In this document: positions 40,332 to 50,552 of the stretch, piece after piece | Layout: each line of letters opens with the position of its first letter | How positions within the stretch are numbered: position 1 is the first letter of the stretch | NCBI GenBank assembly: GCA_020055645.1 | Contig: CM034547.1 | Coordinates: 14,850,513 to 14,914,512, forward strand | DNA length: 64,000 bases | Direction of reading: 5' to 3' | From: Tomocerus qinae | Taxonomy: Eukaryota; Arthropoda; Collembola; Entomobryomorpha; Tomoceridae | Translations under genes and position numbers: made by a program | Notes under the pieces: model-generated | What the model was told of the DNA's origin: nothing | The model's database searches: none | The model's input: only the letters and a program-made list of their open reading frames with translations

Positions 40332-43300
40332 TTAGTCTATAGGTAAAATACACAGTTTCGTTACCGGGCGTCGAATTTCTCCCAGTGATGTGCGTAAAGT
40401 TACCACACGGATTAAGTTATCTTGTCCAGGATGAGTAGCGATGATTCGACCAAGATTCCACTGGTTTGGAGGAAGATTTTCATTTCGGATTAATGCTATG
40501 GAACCGATTTTGACATTGTCATGTTGCTTCTGCCACTTGTTTCTCTGTTGTAATCTCGTCAGATACTCGTTCGACCAACGTCTCCAGAAATGATGGTACA
40601 TCTGCTGAACACGTTGCCATCGAGAAAGGTGGCCTTCCTTCTGGTCTGTCAGGTCAGGTTCAGATATAGCAGTCAGTGGCCGCCCAATAAGGAAGTGTCC
40701 AGGTGTCAACGGCAGTAAGTCATTGGGATCGCTCGAAAGCTCCGTCATCGGTCGTGAGTTGAGGCATGCTTCAACTTGGGCCAACAAAGTCTGCATCTCC
40801 TCGCTAGTCAGTGTTGCAGAGCCAGCAACCCGGGTGAGATGAAACTTCATGGACTTGACACCCGCCTCCCATAACCCGCCGTGATGAGGTGCTGCAGGCG
40901 AATTAAGATGCCAATTAATTGATTGTTCAGATAGTTTGCTATGTACCTTTTGTTGATGGTCTGCTGAAGAAACCAGTTTCTCGTAGTCCTCCAACTTCCG
41001 CTTTGCTCCCACAAAGTTCGTCCCGCAGTCACTGTAGATATCTGCAGGTTTTCCTCTTCTTGAAGCGAAACGTCTCAAAGCCGCAAGAAAAGCTTCAGTA
41101 GTCAGATCCGTCACTAACTCCAAGTGGATTGCCCTGGTCACCAGACAGACGAACAAAGCCACGTACGATTTGAAGGTTTTCTGACCTCGACCAGATCTGG
41201 CTGTAGTTTGGAATGGTCCAGCGTAGTCAACTCCACAGCGTTCAAACGGCGCAGCCGGAGTCACTCGACAGGCAGGTAAATCTCCCATCTTTTGCTGTGC
41301 ACAACGTGCCCGAATTTTGCTGCAAACAACGCATCTTCGAACAAAGTGGCGAATGACATCTCGACCCGCAATTATCCAGAACCTCTGTTGAAGAGTAGCA
41401 AGCAGCGCTTGTGGACCTGCATGTAGATCTTTCTCGTGGTAGTGGGCGATGAGTAGTTGTGTCAACCGATGGTTCTTAGGCAGTAGAATTGGATGTTTCG
41501 CATCAGTATGGATGTCAGCTTTCTGTAGGCGGCCGCCTACACGTAGAAGACACGACTCGCTATCCCAAATCGGACTTAGATTTTTTAAAGAACTGCTGCC
41601 GGACTTGCGCATCCTCAGCATTTTGATGTCCTCATGAAACGCTTCTTCTTGAACGATACGAACCCACCTCAGGAGTGCATTGTCCAGCTCGTCAAAAGTC
41701 GGTGATAAAATCGGAAGAGTGGATGACTCTGGGCTGCGTCCACGTCTCGAGTTGACGATGAAACGGCTACAATAAACTGTTACGCGTAAAAGTTTCATCA
41801 AATTAGAATACCTCAGTAATAGAGAATGGTCGTCTAAGACCGCAAAATTCTTGATAGTTGTTCGTTCCTCTGGAATCTGATTGTCCAATAAATGTTCGTT
41901 GTCCAAAGGAAGTTCTTGTCGTGAAAGCCATGCAGGGCCTTCCCACCAGAGATGATGATTTATGAGTTCTGTTGGTGTTATACCCCGAGATGCGCAGTCA
42001 GCAGGATTGTCTTCGCTTCTTACATGCCGCCATGAAGTAGCAGGAAGAACGTCTTGAATTTCTGAAACTCGATTGGCCACGAAAGTTTTCCATCTCTGAG
42101 GGGGCGAAGACAGCCAGGCCAGCACAATGGTAGAGTCTGTCCATCCGACTATCTCATCAATGGGCAACTTGAGACTCTCTCGTACATGTTCAATCAGTCG
42201 TACTAGTAGAACTGCTCCGCACAACTCCAGCCTCGGTAGACTTACTTGCTTGACAGGGGCCACCTTGCTCTTCGCGGATATCATCTTAGTTGTCACCACG
42301 CCATTCTCATCTACTGAACGGAGGAAAACAACAGCGGCATAAGCTTGTTCTGAAGCATCACAGAACCCGTGAAGTTGGTGTGTAATCGAATTGTCTTGAG
42401 TTACTCTGCGAGGTATTCGGATGGATTCAATGGCCGGAAGCTGCTCTCGATACTGTAGCCAGGTCTCATGGAGGTCGGACAGCACGCTTTCATCCCACAT
42501 GAGTCCAGCCCTCCACAAGTGTTGAATAAGAATTTTTGCTCTTACTGTAACAGGTGACAGCCAACCCAGAGGATCGAAGACCTTAGAAACGTCAGAAAGG
42601 ATGGTCCGCTTCGTCACTGTTGTAGATTCGGACACCGTGACATTGAAGGAGAATTGGTCGCTGGATGGATGCCATTGGAGACCCAAAGTCTTCACACTGT
42701 TATCGGTGTCAATCGGTAAAGTTTGGTTGACCTCCCTCATGGATTCTGGAACCTGTGACAAAAGAGAAGTCGAATTCGATGACCATTTCCGCAGCTCGAA
42801 ACATCCTCGTGCAAGCAAAGTGGTCAGGTCGCCTTGAAGGTGAGTAGCTTCTTCTTCTGTAGCAGCACCCGACATCAAGTCATCAACGTAAAAGTCTTGA
42901 CGCAATACTGCCGATGCCACCGGATGGCGAACTTCTTCATCTATTGCTAGTTGCTGTAAACTTCTGATTGCCAAGAAAGGAGCCGCGGACGTCCCAAAGG
43001 TTGCAGTCAGCATCCGGTAATCTCTGATCGGTTCAGTTGGGTTGTTTCTCCAGACTATTCTTTGGAAGTCAATGTCATTCTTGTGCATCTCGATTTGTCG
43101 ATACATTTTCGTAATGTCTGCAGTGATGGCAATCTTGTGTTTTCGGAAACGAGTCAAGATTGAGACCAAGTCCTCCTGCAATTTCGGTCCTATCATCAGA
43201 GTCTCGTTCAGGGATACGCCAGATGATGAGGAAGCCGAAGCATCAAATACAACACGGACCTTGGTGGTTGAGCTGGACTCGGAGACCACCGCATGATGAG

Positions 43301-45560
43301 GCATGTAGTAAGTTGAGGAAGCGTTGTCGTCAATTGGGACCAACTCCATCTGATTCAGTGTCAAATATTCTTCCAAGACATCCTTGTACCTTGCTTGCTC
43401 ACAAGGCTGCCCAGAATGTCTTTTCTCCAAAGCCTTCAGACGCCGAACTGCTGAGTCCCGAGACGCCCCAAGCTGCTTGACATCAGACCGGAATGGCAAT
43501 CGGACGACGAAACGTCCATCCTTCTTTCTAGTATGAGTAGTCGCAAAGTGCTGTTCGCAAGCCTTCTCTTCTGGGGTGAGTAATTGCCGCTTCGGAATTT
43601 CCTCGAGCTCCCAAAATTTCTGAAGCTGAACGTCCAAGTCACAGTGCACATGATGTCCCAGGATTGAAGAAGAAGAGGTACTGCCTGTACTGGTCTTGCC
43701 TCCAACGATCCAACCAAGTGCTGTTTCGACTGCCACTGGTGCTCCAGAACCCGGTGGGCTTTCGATTTTTCCAGACCTAAGAAGATTTAAGAAAATGTCT
43801 CCGCCCAAGAGTATGTCAATTTTACCAATCTCATAATAGCGTGGATCCGCCAACTGTAGTCCAAAAAGATGTGGCCATGTTTCTGGGACGACTGGTACCG
43901 TTGGAAGATCTCGTGTCACGTTCTTGAGGATCAAAGCCTGAATACGGAACAATGGCTCGAATCCATGGCAAGAAGTGAAAGTCAAATCAGTTGCTTCTCT
44001 AGATGCCCCAGCGCTGACTGCTGCCAACCCAGTGAGTGGAACATTCACCTTCTGTCGACGGAGACCGAGTCGTGTAGCGCAGCTTGAGGTGATGAAGCTA
44101 GCCTGTGATCCGTTGTCCAATAATGCCCGGCAGAGTTGATAGCAACCGCTGACGTCCTGAACTCGGATCAATGCTGTAGAAAGGAGTACTTGAGTAGTAT
44201 TAGAGATAGACGAAAGATGAATCGCCCGTGCAGGCTCGACTGGAGCAGATACAGGTACGGGTGCAGACGAAGGCGGAGGAGCAGCTGAGTCCTGGTGGAG
44301 CAGCGAATTGTGTTTCTTCCTACAAGCCTTGCAAGGTCCACTCGTACATTTATCGATTCGACAGTTTTTCTTCAGACAATTGAAACAGCAACGGTTGGTA
44401 CGGACGACATCCCAGCGCTCCGGAACAGTCATCGCCCTGAAAGTAGGACATTTGAAGAGCATGTGGTCCTCTCCGCAAGCAACACAGAGAGATTTAGGCT
44501 GTCCAGAACTGGAACTGGTTGCTCCATGGTTGATTAATGTTTCTTTCTTTTTCCCATCAGATTTCGGTTGCTTTCTTCCATCTGTACCCTTTGCTGCCGT
44601 ATTGACTCTTGCTTGTTCCCCCAGAGACTCCATGAATCCCTCTATGGTAGGAAGAGTTCCGTGTTTCATCGTACGTTCCCATTGAAGCCGTGCGTCTGGG
44701 TCCAATTTCTTAGAGATGAGCTGAATCACCAGGAGATCATATGCTTGAGCTGCATCCGCTCCCGCATTCTGGATAGCCCTCAGACACTCCCTGGATGTGT
44801 CGACCAGCTTTTGAAGTGTAGAAGGGTTGTCGCTATTGACGTTTCCTTGATTGAGAATTCGATCAAAGTTAGCTTTTATGATTTCACGAGTGTCTTCATA
44901 CCTGTCCGTCAACGTCTTCCAGGCTTCACCATAACTTACGTCAGTTACTGGAAAGGATTGTAGTAATGCAGCAGGTTCTCCCACCAGCGACAACTTCAGA
45001 TATTGTAGCTTCTGTGCGTTGCTCAGAGTGTCATTGTTGTGGATGGCAGCCTTGAACAGGTCGTGAAAGGATGTCCACTCATGACGATTTCCGTTGAAGC
45101 TAGGTAGGTTAAGCTGAGGTAGTCGAACCTTTGCAGTAACAGCTTCTTGAGACCCGGGTGAAGAAGTGGAAGTGGATGCTGCATCTGCCTGTGAAGTAGC
45201 GCCAGCCGTAGTTCTCGCAGTAGAAGGAACCAGACCAAGTAGCACGTTTAAAGTTGATAGCATTTCCATCATTCGGTTAAGCTGGGTAGTTCTTGCCTCT
45301 TCGTGGGGATGGAAATCTGCACCTTCGGATAGTTGTAGAGTTATGTCTTCAAATAAGGCATCATTTTTCTCAATCAATTTCTGGAGTTCATCGTAGTACG
45401 TCTTGGCCGCCCCGCTTGTCAATGGAGTAGTGGAGTGCGCCTCGACGATCCTCTGCAAGTGAGTGATTCTTCCCTTCAAATGAGTGCGTTTGTTGACTAG
45501 GGATTCCATTGCTGTAGACTTTACTTTCTTCACTGGAACAAGAGTTATTCGTCCGGTCAC
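40332..45560 (-). CDS. BEL/Pao gag-pol polyprotein
   Basis: An uninterrupted 1,742-residue frame. Domains in order: gag with a DUF1759-type region from about residue 146 (PQLNLPSFNGNRHEW); Cys/His knuckles at about 359-412; a DUF1758-type aspartic protease with LLDNGS (Asp482); reverse transcriptase at about 740-990 with YVDD at 891-894; RNase H at about 1062-1190 (GFCDAS, GWTDST); H2C2 integrase zinc-binding region at about 1373-1413; integrase core with Asp1445, Asp1511 and Glu1565; and a C-terminal DUF5641-type region ending near the stop. All visible catalytic residues are present. The first Met is 76 bases past the primer-binding site; a second Met at residue 18 is an alternative start. 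The product would form particles that copy RNA into DNA and integrate it. Confidence 0.95.
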   Translation of the reverse strand: MTGRITLVPVKKVKSTAMESLVNKRTHLKGRITHLQRIVEAHSTTPLTSGAAKTYYDELQKLIEKNDALFEDITLQLSEGADFHPHEEARTTQLNRMMEMLSTLNVLLGLVPSTARTTAGATSQADAASTSTSSPGSQEAVTAKVRLPQLNLPSFNGNRHEWTSFHDLFKAAIHNNDTLSNAQKLQYLKLSLVGEPAALLQSFPVTDVSYGEAWKTLTDRYEDTREIIKANFDRILNQGNVNSDNPSTLQKLVDTSRECLRAIQNAGADAAQAYDLLVIQLISKKLDPDARLQWERTMKHGTLPTIEGFMESLGEQARVNTAAKGTDGRKQPKSDGKKKETLINHGATSSSSGQPKSLCVACGEDHMLFKCPTFRAMTVPERWDVVRTNRCCFNCLKKNCRIDKCTSGPCKACRKKHNSLLHQDSAAPPPSSAPVPVSAPVEPARAIHLSSISNTTQVLLSTALIRVQDVSGCYQLCRALLDNGSQASFITSSCATRLGLRRQKVNVPLTGLAAVSAGASREATDLTFTSCHGFEPLFRIQALILKNVTRDLPTVPVVPETWPHLFGLQLADPRYYEIGKIDILLGGDIFLNLLRSGKIESPPGSGAPVAVETALGWIVGGKTSTGSTSSSSILGHHVHCDLDVQLQKFWELEEIPKRQLLTPEEKACEQHFATTHTRKKDGRFVVRLPFRSDVKQLGASRDSAVRRLKALEKRHSGQPCEQARYKDVLEEYLTLNQMELVPIDDNASSTYYMPHHAVVSESSSTTKVRVVFDASASSSSGVSLNETLMIGPKLQEDLVSILTRFRKHKIAITADITKMYRQIEMHKNDIDFQRIVWRNNPTEPIRDYRMLTATFGTSAAPFLAIRSLQQLAIDEEVRHPVASAVLRQDFYVDDLMSGAATEEEATHLQGDLTTLLARGCFELRKWSSNSTSLLSQVPESMREVNQTLPIDTDNSVKTLGLQWHPSSDQFSFNVTVSESTTVTKRTILSDVSKVFDPLGWLSPVTVRAKILIQHLWRAGLMWDESVLSDLHETWLQYREQLPAIESIRIPRRVTQDNSITHQLHGFCDASEQAYAAVVFLRSVDENGVVTTKMISAKSKVAPVKQVSLPRLELCGAVLLVRLIEHVRESLKLPIDEIVGWTDSTIVLAWLSSPPQRWKTFVANRVSEIQDVLPATSWRHVRSEDNPADCASRGITPTELINHHLWWEGPAWLSRQELPLDNEHLLDNQIPEERTTIKNFAVLDDHSLLLRYSNLMKLLRVTVYCSRFIVNSRRGRSPESSTLPILSPTFDELDNALLRWVRIVQEEAFHEDIKMLRMRKSGSSSLKNLSPIWDSESCLLRVGGRLQKADIHTDAKHPILLPKNHRLTQLLIAHYHEKDLHAGPQALLATLQQRFWIIAGRDVIRHFVRRCVVCSKIRARCAQQKMGDLPACRVTPAAPFERCGVDYAGPFQTTARSGRGQKTFKSYVALFVCLVTRAIHLELVTDLTTEAFLAALRRFASRRGKPADIYSDCGTNFVGAKRKLEDYEKLVSSADHQQKVHSKLSEQSINWHLNSPAAPHHGGLWEAGVKSMKFHLTRVAGSATLTSEEMQTLLAQVEACLNSRPMTELSSDPNDLLPLTPGHFLIGRPLTAISEPDLTDQKEGHLSRWQRVQQMYHHFWRRWSNEYLTRLQQRNKWQKQHDNVKIGSIALIRNENLPPNQWNLGRIIATHPGQDNLIRVVTLRTSLGEIRRPVTKLCILPID

Positions 45561-45635
45561 GGAATTTTACGGCTATCTCACCAACGCCCGAACAGTTTCC
45601 CGGTAGGTTTTGTGCCAAAGAGGTTGATCTTTGAC

Positions 45636-45653
45636 ATCCGGCTCGAAGGACCA
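45636..45653 (-). promoter_or_regulatory. Primer-binding site, tRNA-Tyr
   Basis: One base inside the 5' LTR, the minus strand reads TGGTCCTTCGAGCCGGAT. It is complementary to the 3' end of animal tRNA-Tyr, ATCCGGCTCGAAGGA plus CCA. It would prime minus-strand DNA synthesis. The match to tRNA-Tyr is from memory of the conserved acceptor and T arm. Confidence 0.75.
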
Positions 45654-45654
45654 A

Positions 45655-46731
45655 TGTTTTGGGCTGTAACAAGGAATTGGAAAGATATCAGTAATCTAAT
45701 TATTCTTTTCTAATGTAAAGGCTGATGTTGTGTGAAAAGCTAAGTCTATGTCTTTGGCGAGCTTAGAAATAATTGAAATGAATTGATGACTTCTAATTAC
45801 TGAATACTGAATAGAATGATGACTATTAGCAATGCAAGTAAAAAGACTCAAAAGAAACAATACAAAATTTCGTGTCAGGTTCTCAGTTTATTTGGCGTAA
45901 AATGAGAGCGTGTTTCCTGACTGACTTGTTCAATCAAATACTTATCTAAGACTCACACTAATACATTGGTCGGAGGTTGTATTTATAGACTCCGGAAAAT
46001 ACATGACAAAGATACAAGAACTACAAAAGAATTCAGACGAACATGAATGCGTAATGAGGTTTCTTGGCGTCAGTCGAAAGTTCAACGTTCACAAATCGAA
46101 TTGGTTTCATATAACTTCTTATAACATAAAGTTCAAAACTATATAAAAAGTACATACAATAAAAGCGTACAACTTTTGACATTGGTGATTAAGATAGTGA
46201 TTTTCTTACATTAATTAACATAATGTCTTAACACGAAAGTACACGAATATGAAACACATCATAAAATACATTACATCACATAGATAAAGTTCATTGTATC
46301 GTACCTTGAAAAGAACGAAGTTTCCTGCATACATAATTAGAGTCAACTGAATATTAACTTATGAATATATTAGAACACAAATATTACAAGTCACAAACCG
46401 CCTACAGAAATACAATGCTAAAGTTGGACATGACCACGGCGGGTTTCGTCATCTCTTTTTCCTTACTCTATGTATAAGATGGTCTCCACATTTATATGAT
46501 GGTCTCCACCTTTATAACATGAAACATTATAAGATGGTCTCCGCATTTATAACATGAAACATTGTAAAGGTGGCCTCTTACAGTAAGGTATGTCCGACTA
46601 AAAGGTGGCCTCCTATAGGTAAGATGGAGAACGGCCATCTTACAAACATAATACACTAAAACTTATAGAATATAGTCAGAAATATATAAAATTACAGATT
46701 CATGGAAAATTAACATATGACCGCCCTAACA
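45655..46731 (-). repeat. 5' LTR of the BEL element
   Basis: Same length and ends as the 3' LTR, with a single base difference seen. It holds the same internal repeats, including the GTAAGATGG / CCATCTTAC stem at 46619-46643. The element's promoter should lie here; TATATA-like runs exist but I cannot fix a start site. Confidence 0.95.
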
Positions 46732-46736
46732 GTACA

Positions 46737-47963
46737 GATAAATAGAAAATGGGGATTGGCGAATTCATTACTCTCCATCATGCTGTTATTATCATTCTTA
46801 TTCGTTCTATAGTATCACTTTAGAAAAACACAGTATGTGTAAATAATGGACTTAGTCCACTTACATTTTAAATGACATAATAGTCACAACGAGAAACTGA
46901 AAGAAAAGGGATAACATAGAAAGAATGAGATTTCTAGAGCTAAAAATAATTTTTAATTAGACACAGCGTTTGAGTCAATCGTTGATAGCCAGCAAGCCCC
47001 ACCCTAACTATTTGTCATGGATGGAAAGTTATACATTCAACGGAAAATTTTCTTTGACTTCGATTGGTATCTTGAATGAATTGAAATTCCATTTTACTAT
47101 CTATAGGTAAACAGAAAACGGATATCTACTCTTATAACTTCATGAATCATGTTTTGATAGTGATGGCACTCGCCCTTTTGTGATCGTGTCAGTGTCCTAT
47201 ATTTTAGCAAAGACTAAATTATTATTCCAAACAATAGATACCAATTACATACTTAGGAAATACTTATACATTGAAAAAAAATCAATGGTGAAAGTAACAG
47301 CTTTCACAGATGAACGTTTTAAGAACGATAGAAAGCAAGGTGAAAGGTGGAGCTAGGGCTAACTACGTTTTAAAGAGTATTCGCATTTACATGGCTTTTG
47401 TCACTGAATGTTATAAAGCCATGCAAAATTATGAATTATGATCCCTAATCCAACAATTGATCAGTGACACATTGAGTAACAATACGGATTGACACTTGAA
47501 TGAAACCCGTTCTTGATAAAAGAAAGTTGGTGAAGGGGAAGATGCATTTCCGTCAAATGGATATTGGAATAGGTAGGCTATCTATCATCCAACGTTGGTA
47601 CAATGCTAAGTTCACGGAAGCTAAGTTCCGGGAAAAGATTGTTTGGGAAAACTTAAATACAGACAGATAATATATAATAGATGTTTCATATGTTTCTAAT
47701 TTCCAAAACTTAAGTAACTGTCATTGCCATTTCTTAGCTGACATTTAGTTGGACATTTAATTGACACATCGACAGTGACAGATAGCCATTTTATATTAAA
47801 TCGTCTTCATTACTTCGTCATCAATTCTTCCTGTAATATTGACTGACAAGGCGTCGAAGTCTAATCAATATGCCTGAAGGATAAAATACCAAAAAGTTTA
47901 AATTAAAATAGTAATAGTTCCGAAACTCCGATATAGGCTTACGTATAGGTAGAAAGAATAAAA
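46737..47963. other. Spacer upstream of ARFRP1
   Basis: No coding region. It should include the ARFRP1 promoter and 5' untranslated sequence. A small inverted pair, TGAAAG and CTTTCA, flanks TAACAG around 47290. No TATA box can be assigned with confidence. Confidence 0.4.
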
Positions 47964-49756
47964 ATGTATACCTTATTTTCTGGATTGTATCGCTATTTAA
48001 CTCAGAGGGACGAATATTGCGTTGTCATTCTTGGATTGGATAACGCTGGAAAAACTGTACAATAATTATATTGTTTAATTGGCTGGATTTAGGCAGCGGG
48101 ATATCGTTGCCTCAATTGCCCCCGTTGCCCCTGTTGCCTCCGTTGCCCCCTCCCCCGTTGCCCCTAGTTTAGCCACTTAACCTTTTACTTTAATATATTG
48201 TCTCCGTTGCCTCCGGTCACTATTTTTGCCTCTTTTTTGACCTAACCTAATAAAAAATAAACTGTTTTATTGTTAAAGCCTAACAAGCAAGTAATATGCT
48301 TATTTTTAATTAGGTTAGGTCAAAAAAGAGGCAGAAATAGTAATGGGAAGGAAATGGCAAAGATAATAGGTTAAGTGGCTGAACTAGGGGCAACGGGGGA
48401 GGGGGCAACGGGAGCAATTGAGGCAACGATATCCCGCTGCCTAAATCCAGCCGTTTAATTAATTAATGCTTCCTAGTTCTTAATAAACAAACGTTTTAGT
48501 ATATATATAGATTATATATTAGCTGTAAATATTTCCATTATGGCAGGCACTTTTGCCGTGGTAAAAAGATTTTCGCTATAAACCATTGACCATATGATAT
48601 TTATTTTTGTTGTCGCAGACATATTTAGATGCTGCCAAGGCTTCTTTAGTTAAGAACTATAAAAGACCCGACCCTTCCAGAGTCACATCTACCGTGGGCT
48701 TAAACATAGGAAAAATAGATACAACGGGTATATCAATTCAGTTTTGGGACCTCGGCGGACAGACAGAGCTACAATCTTTATGGGACAAAGTATTACTTAC
48801 TTTTTTGCATAGAAATATTTTTAAATTCTCTGAATTTTATACAAATGTTTAGTATTAATTTTATAATGGTTTGTAATAATTTACAGTACTATTCAGAATG
48901 TCATGCCGTGATATATGTGATTGATTCTCACGATCGAGAGAGAATAGAAGAATCTAAAGCAGCTTTCGGTTAGTTTTGTTGTTTGCTGGCTTTACTTTTA
49001 TATTATAATATTATATTATTTTATTACAGTGAATGTAAATCACGGAAGTAGCCAATATTAAAACAATCAAAAAGCCCATGAATCTGTATATTGGACGGAT
49101 ATTCAATATTACCTGATATTGAATGTTTATTCAAAGCTACAATGTGACATTCTTGTTTCCGCAGATAAAATGATTCGAAACGAATATTTAACCGGAGTAC
49201 CTTTATTAGTTTTGGCAAATAAGCAAGACCTTCCTGACTGCATGGGAGTTCGTGAAGTAAAACCGATTTTCAATCAAAGTGCACATCTAATTGGCTCCAG
49301 AGATTGCATGGTTATGCCGGTTTCTGCTCTTACTGGGTAAATTTCAATAGTCTATTTATCATAAAATACCTATATAATTATTGCATACCTTAGTTTCCCA
49401 TTTTATCAATTGTATGAAGCAATTAATTAACAAATTATACATATTTTTCGACATTTTTGAATTTGATTAACTAAATTATAATAGTATAATATCCATTGTA
49501 CAAAAATACATTTTTTGAAAATAATTTAATCATCATTAATATTAAATCTGATGTACTTGTGTTTGAGACGTAGGATTAGAATATGCTATTGGATAGACAG
49601 GTAAGCATGTATGAATGTCTATTCAATTTTTGTAAATAAAGCATAACTTGTATTACATTACTTCACAGGGAAGGAATTGCTGAAGGCATAAACTGGATCA
49701 TAGACTGCTTGAAACGAAACTCCGATATTCGTCCTCCTAATTCTGGTGATAGCTGA
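47964..49756 (+). CDS. ARFRP1: ADP-ribosylation factor-related protein 1
   Basis: Five coding exons: 47964-48056, 48619-48789, 48887-48968, 49165-49336 and 49669-49756. They join in phase to 606 nt, 201 residues, the same length as human ARFRP1. It is an Arf-family GTPase of the trans-Golgi that acts upstream of Arl1 and golgin/GARP recruitment. Diagnostic features are the start MYTLFSGLYRYL, with no Gly2 for myristoylation; the P-loop GLDNAGKT; switch I with TVGLNIG; WDLGGQTELQSLWDKYY; NKQD; and the SALTG loop. The first intron splits just after the P-loop Thr and holds a 372-bp fold-back MITE. All introns are GT-AG. A separate Arf or Arl paralogue is unlikely because the MYTL start and LQSLWDKYY are ARFRP1 hallmarks. 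Confidence 0.95.
48081..48452. mobile_element. Fold-back MITE with 8-bp target duplication (hAT-like)
   Basis: A 372-bp element in intron 1 of ARFRP1. The ends are perfect inverted repeats starting GGCTGGATTTAGGCAGC, and the arms pair for about 160-180 bases, out to TTTTGACCTAACCTAAT. Exact 8-bp direct repeats GTTTAATT flank it (48073-48080 and 48453-48460). Eight-base duplications fit hAT, P or Merlin elements; hAT is most common in animals. Each arm contains CCCGTTGCCCC-type tracts, expanded on the left by about 20 bases relative to the right. No coding capacity. Confidence 0.9.
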
Positions 49757-50552
49757 TTTTAAGCTTGAGCAAAAGTAAATTATATCTGGGATACATATTG
49801 ATACTTCCAACATTAATATTTAACAGAAATACTATTACATGCTGGCTGATATCAATTTATAGTTTATATATACCTCGGTAAAAATCCCTTACGGTTACGA
49901 TACATACAACAAAGGAATAATTTGCTATATCGAAAAAGGACATTATTTATTGCCTTCGCCTTTATTTCATAATATAATATTTACAAAGTTTGTGTACAAA
50001 GTACAAACTATTATCCCACATCCCGGTTTGTGCATTGTATCACAGTATAGATTGTCGACTGTATGTTATAAGAACCATTTTAAATGAGAGGCTAATTTAT
50101 GTCTACCTAAAGAAATTGTAAGCGATAATAAAATTTATTTTCCATAAGATAAAGTAATCATGTCATGTCCATAATGTTTTAATTTTACTATTATCGTCCA
50201 TAGACCATTGACCATATATTTATATAAGTTAATGGATAAAGCAATAAATTATAACATTGTTCACTAGTTTAACTTCATCATATTTTATTGCTGGCTACTG
50301 CGATCCACATGTTATAGACCGTTTCTTTTGTCTCTTTATTTAGCTATTTTACTTTACCAACTTCATGCATTTTTTCAAAAAATTCATGTTTGCACTTGGG
50401 TTATTGGGTTGTCAAGGAAGAAATAGATTACTTTAACCTAATAGTAATTTATTGTTATCTACTGAAGTTAATATTATGTAGTAGATGGGTTTTTCAAGAG
50501 GATCGCATAAAGTATATAAAAGAGAAAGTATTTCAACGTTCGTACAACTGAG
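49757..50552. other. Spacer between ARFRP1 and the secreted-protein gene
   Basis: It contains the ARFRP1 3' region: AATAAAATTTATT near 50128 is a plausible polyadenylation signal. Just before the next gene, AGTATATAAAAGAGA (about 50512-50526) is a TATA-box-like motif about 30-40 bases ahead of that gene's start codon. No other gene is seen. Confidence 0.45.
50511..50521 (+). promoter_or_regulatory. Probable TATA box of the secreted-protein gene
   Basis: GTATATAAAAG matches the animal TATA consensus well. It lies about 35-40 bases upstream of the ATG at 50553, implying a very short 5' untranslated region, as often seen for strongly expressed secreted or cuticular proteins. Confidence 0.5.

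Larger units (their letters stand above)
39208..46731 (-). mobile_element. Complete BEL/Pao LTR retrotransposon
   Basis: A 7,524-bp element read on the minus strand. Order in its own sense: 5' LTR (46731-45655), primer-binding site, one gag-pol frame, 3' LTR (40284-39208). It is flanked by an exact 5-bp target duplication GTACA at 39203-39207 and 46732-46736, in the usual BEL/Pao range. The LTRs have identical length (1,077 bp) and differ at one base by eye (39581 G against 46028 A), implying very recent insertion. No env-like frame is present. With an intact frame and near-identical LTRs, it is structurally a potentially active copy. Confidence 0.97.

Noticed and set aside
43436..45396. Several plus-strand frames of 70-130 codons
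   Set aside because: They are antisense shadows of the BEL gag-pol frame.
48233..48250. CCTAACCTAAT as a telomere-type (TTAGG)n relic
   Set aside because: Only two partial units, and they are part of the MITE arm; the inverse AGGTTAGGT near 31670 is likewise too short.
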